64,000 bases of DNA from an uncultured Amphritea sp. (GTDB lineage Bacteria; Pseudomonadota; Gammaproteobacteria; Pseudomonadales; Balneatricaceae). Shown piece after piece: positions 63,611 to 64,000 of the stretch. Where the stretch lies: NCBI RefSeq assembly GCF_937127095.1, contig NZ_CAKZLP010000056.1, positions 27,442 to 91,441 on the forward strand, given 5' to 3'. The stretch's first letter is position 1; each line of letters opens with the position of its first letter. A program made the translations under genes and the position numbers. Below the pieces are notes generated by a model. The model did not search any database, was not told the origin of the DNA, and was given only the letters and a program-made list of their open reading frames with translations.

Positions 63611-64000
63611 TTATTGCCCGAGCTCAAATTTTTCCAACCCGTTATCATTGATGTAATAGGCCCAGTTGGGGGCGCTAAATCCTAAACCTGCCATTTTTGA
63701 GTTTTCATCTGGCACATTACCGGGCGGTTCACGGTTCAATTTGGAGACATCGACAAAATCTTTATTAGAAAAATTGAAGAACACAAGGTTTTCATTTATT
63801 TCAATAAAACCATCGTTATTTCTAGAATGATAATAAGGTTGTTGCATTATCACGACAACATCCCTGTCATTCTTTTCAAAAAACTCGACTGACTTTATTG
63901 GGTCTTTTAGTTGAATAACGAAGTGATACCCACCGCCAGAGAATATTTGAAGTATTGAATCTGTTGGAACTTTGATCGCGGCCGATAGTGCTTCGAGGTA
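63611..64000 (-). CDS. partial protein with primase-polymerase-like motif
   Basis: The frame is open to the window edge; 129 residues and the stop are visible and the N-terminus lies beyond 64000. Near the visible start is FSGGGYHFVIQLKDPI, which resembles motif II (SGxGYH) of archaeo-eukaryotic-type primase-polymerases. A later stretch DVSKLNREPPGNVPDENSKM resembles the R-x-PG-xxN segment that follows in that family. The first acidic motif would be outside the window. The DNA is AT-rich and belongs to the segment beyond the atpF junction. It may be part of a phage or mobile element; this is tentative. Confidence 0.4.
   Translation of the reverse strand, partial: YLEALSAAIKVPTDSILQIFSGGGYHFVIQLKDPIKSVEFFEKNDRDVVVIMQQPYYHSRNNDGFIEINENLVFFNFSNKDFVDVSKLNREPPGNVPDENSKMAGLGFSAPNWAYYINDNGLEKFELGQ

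Overview
The window looks like a chromosomal piece of a marine gammaproteobacterium of the Oceanospirillales type. The evidence is an aerobic ubiquinone pathway (ubiC-ubiA), a Pho regulon with E. coli-like Pho boxes, a Pil-Chp chemosensory cluster, TRAP transport, an acetone carboxylase operon and an F1Fo ATPase operon near glmU-glmS. The assignment is inferred from gene content and protein style; no 16S gene is present. Most genes are of moderate GC with strong GGAG-type ribosome binding sites. The last ~850 bases are visibly AT-rich and of different origin.

Layout. 1-570: tail of an SpmB-like membrane protein and a YciA-type thioesterase. 570-7580: pstS, pstC, pstA, pstB and phoU, with Pho boxes before pstS and before pstC. 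7600-13950: a small hypothetical, a diguanylate cyclase with a thioredoxin-fold and pseudo-receiver N-terminus, a DUF1415 protein, ubiC-ubiA, then phoB-phoR behind a third Pho box. 13990-16124: cysZ, a small membrane protein and a quinone oxidoreductase-like MDR enzyme. 16132-24940 (minus): a Pil-Chp-like chemosensory operon (pilG-like, pilH, pilI, pilJ, chpA, plus a separate secreted PilJ-N protein) without pilK/cheR or cheB. 25328-26650 (minus): a DUF416 gene and two small envelope proteins. 26841-29993: a TRAP transporter for an organic acid. 30208-33084: a HexR/RpiR-type regulator, a small charged protein and a membrane-anchored FMN glutamate synthase-like protein. 33219-36962 (minus): a cytosine utilisation operon codB-pucR-codA.

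37345-45737: acetone carboxylase acxA-acxB-acxC (minus), followed by a SecB homologue and a 62-aa ORF. The divergent activator gene acxR lies on the plus strand. The intergenic region holds a well-spaced sigma-54 promoter and an upstream inverted repeat suitable as the activator site. 45913-47871: a dCache chemoreceptor. 48199-51408: glmS and glmU. 51546-57750: an accessory block between glmU and the atp operon, with a TrmB-like regulator, a four-gene RHH-PspA-YqiJ-flotillin membrane-stress operon and a CsgG-DUF4810-DUF799 lipoprotein operon. 57914-63150: atpC-D-G-A-H and the C-terminal two thirds of atpF.

At about 63147 the atpF reading frame switches, in frame, from a normal b subunit to an unrelated AT-rich protein. 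Beyond it lies a fragment with a primase-like SGGGYH motif. This is either an assembly chimera or a real foreign insertion that would have destroyed atpF; a chimera seems likelier. The best candidates for new biology elsewhere are the SecB homologue and small ORF in the acetone carboxylase operon, the thioredoxin/pseudo-receiver/GGDEF fusion, the reduced Pil-Chp cluster with a free PilJ-N protein, and the flotillin/PspA operon headed by a likely RHH repressor.
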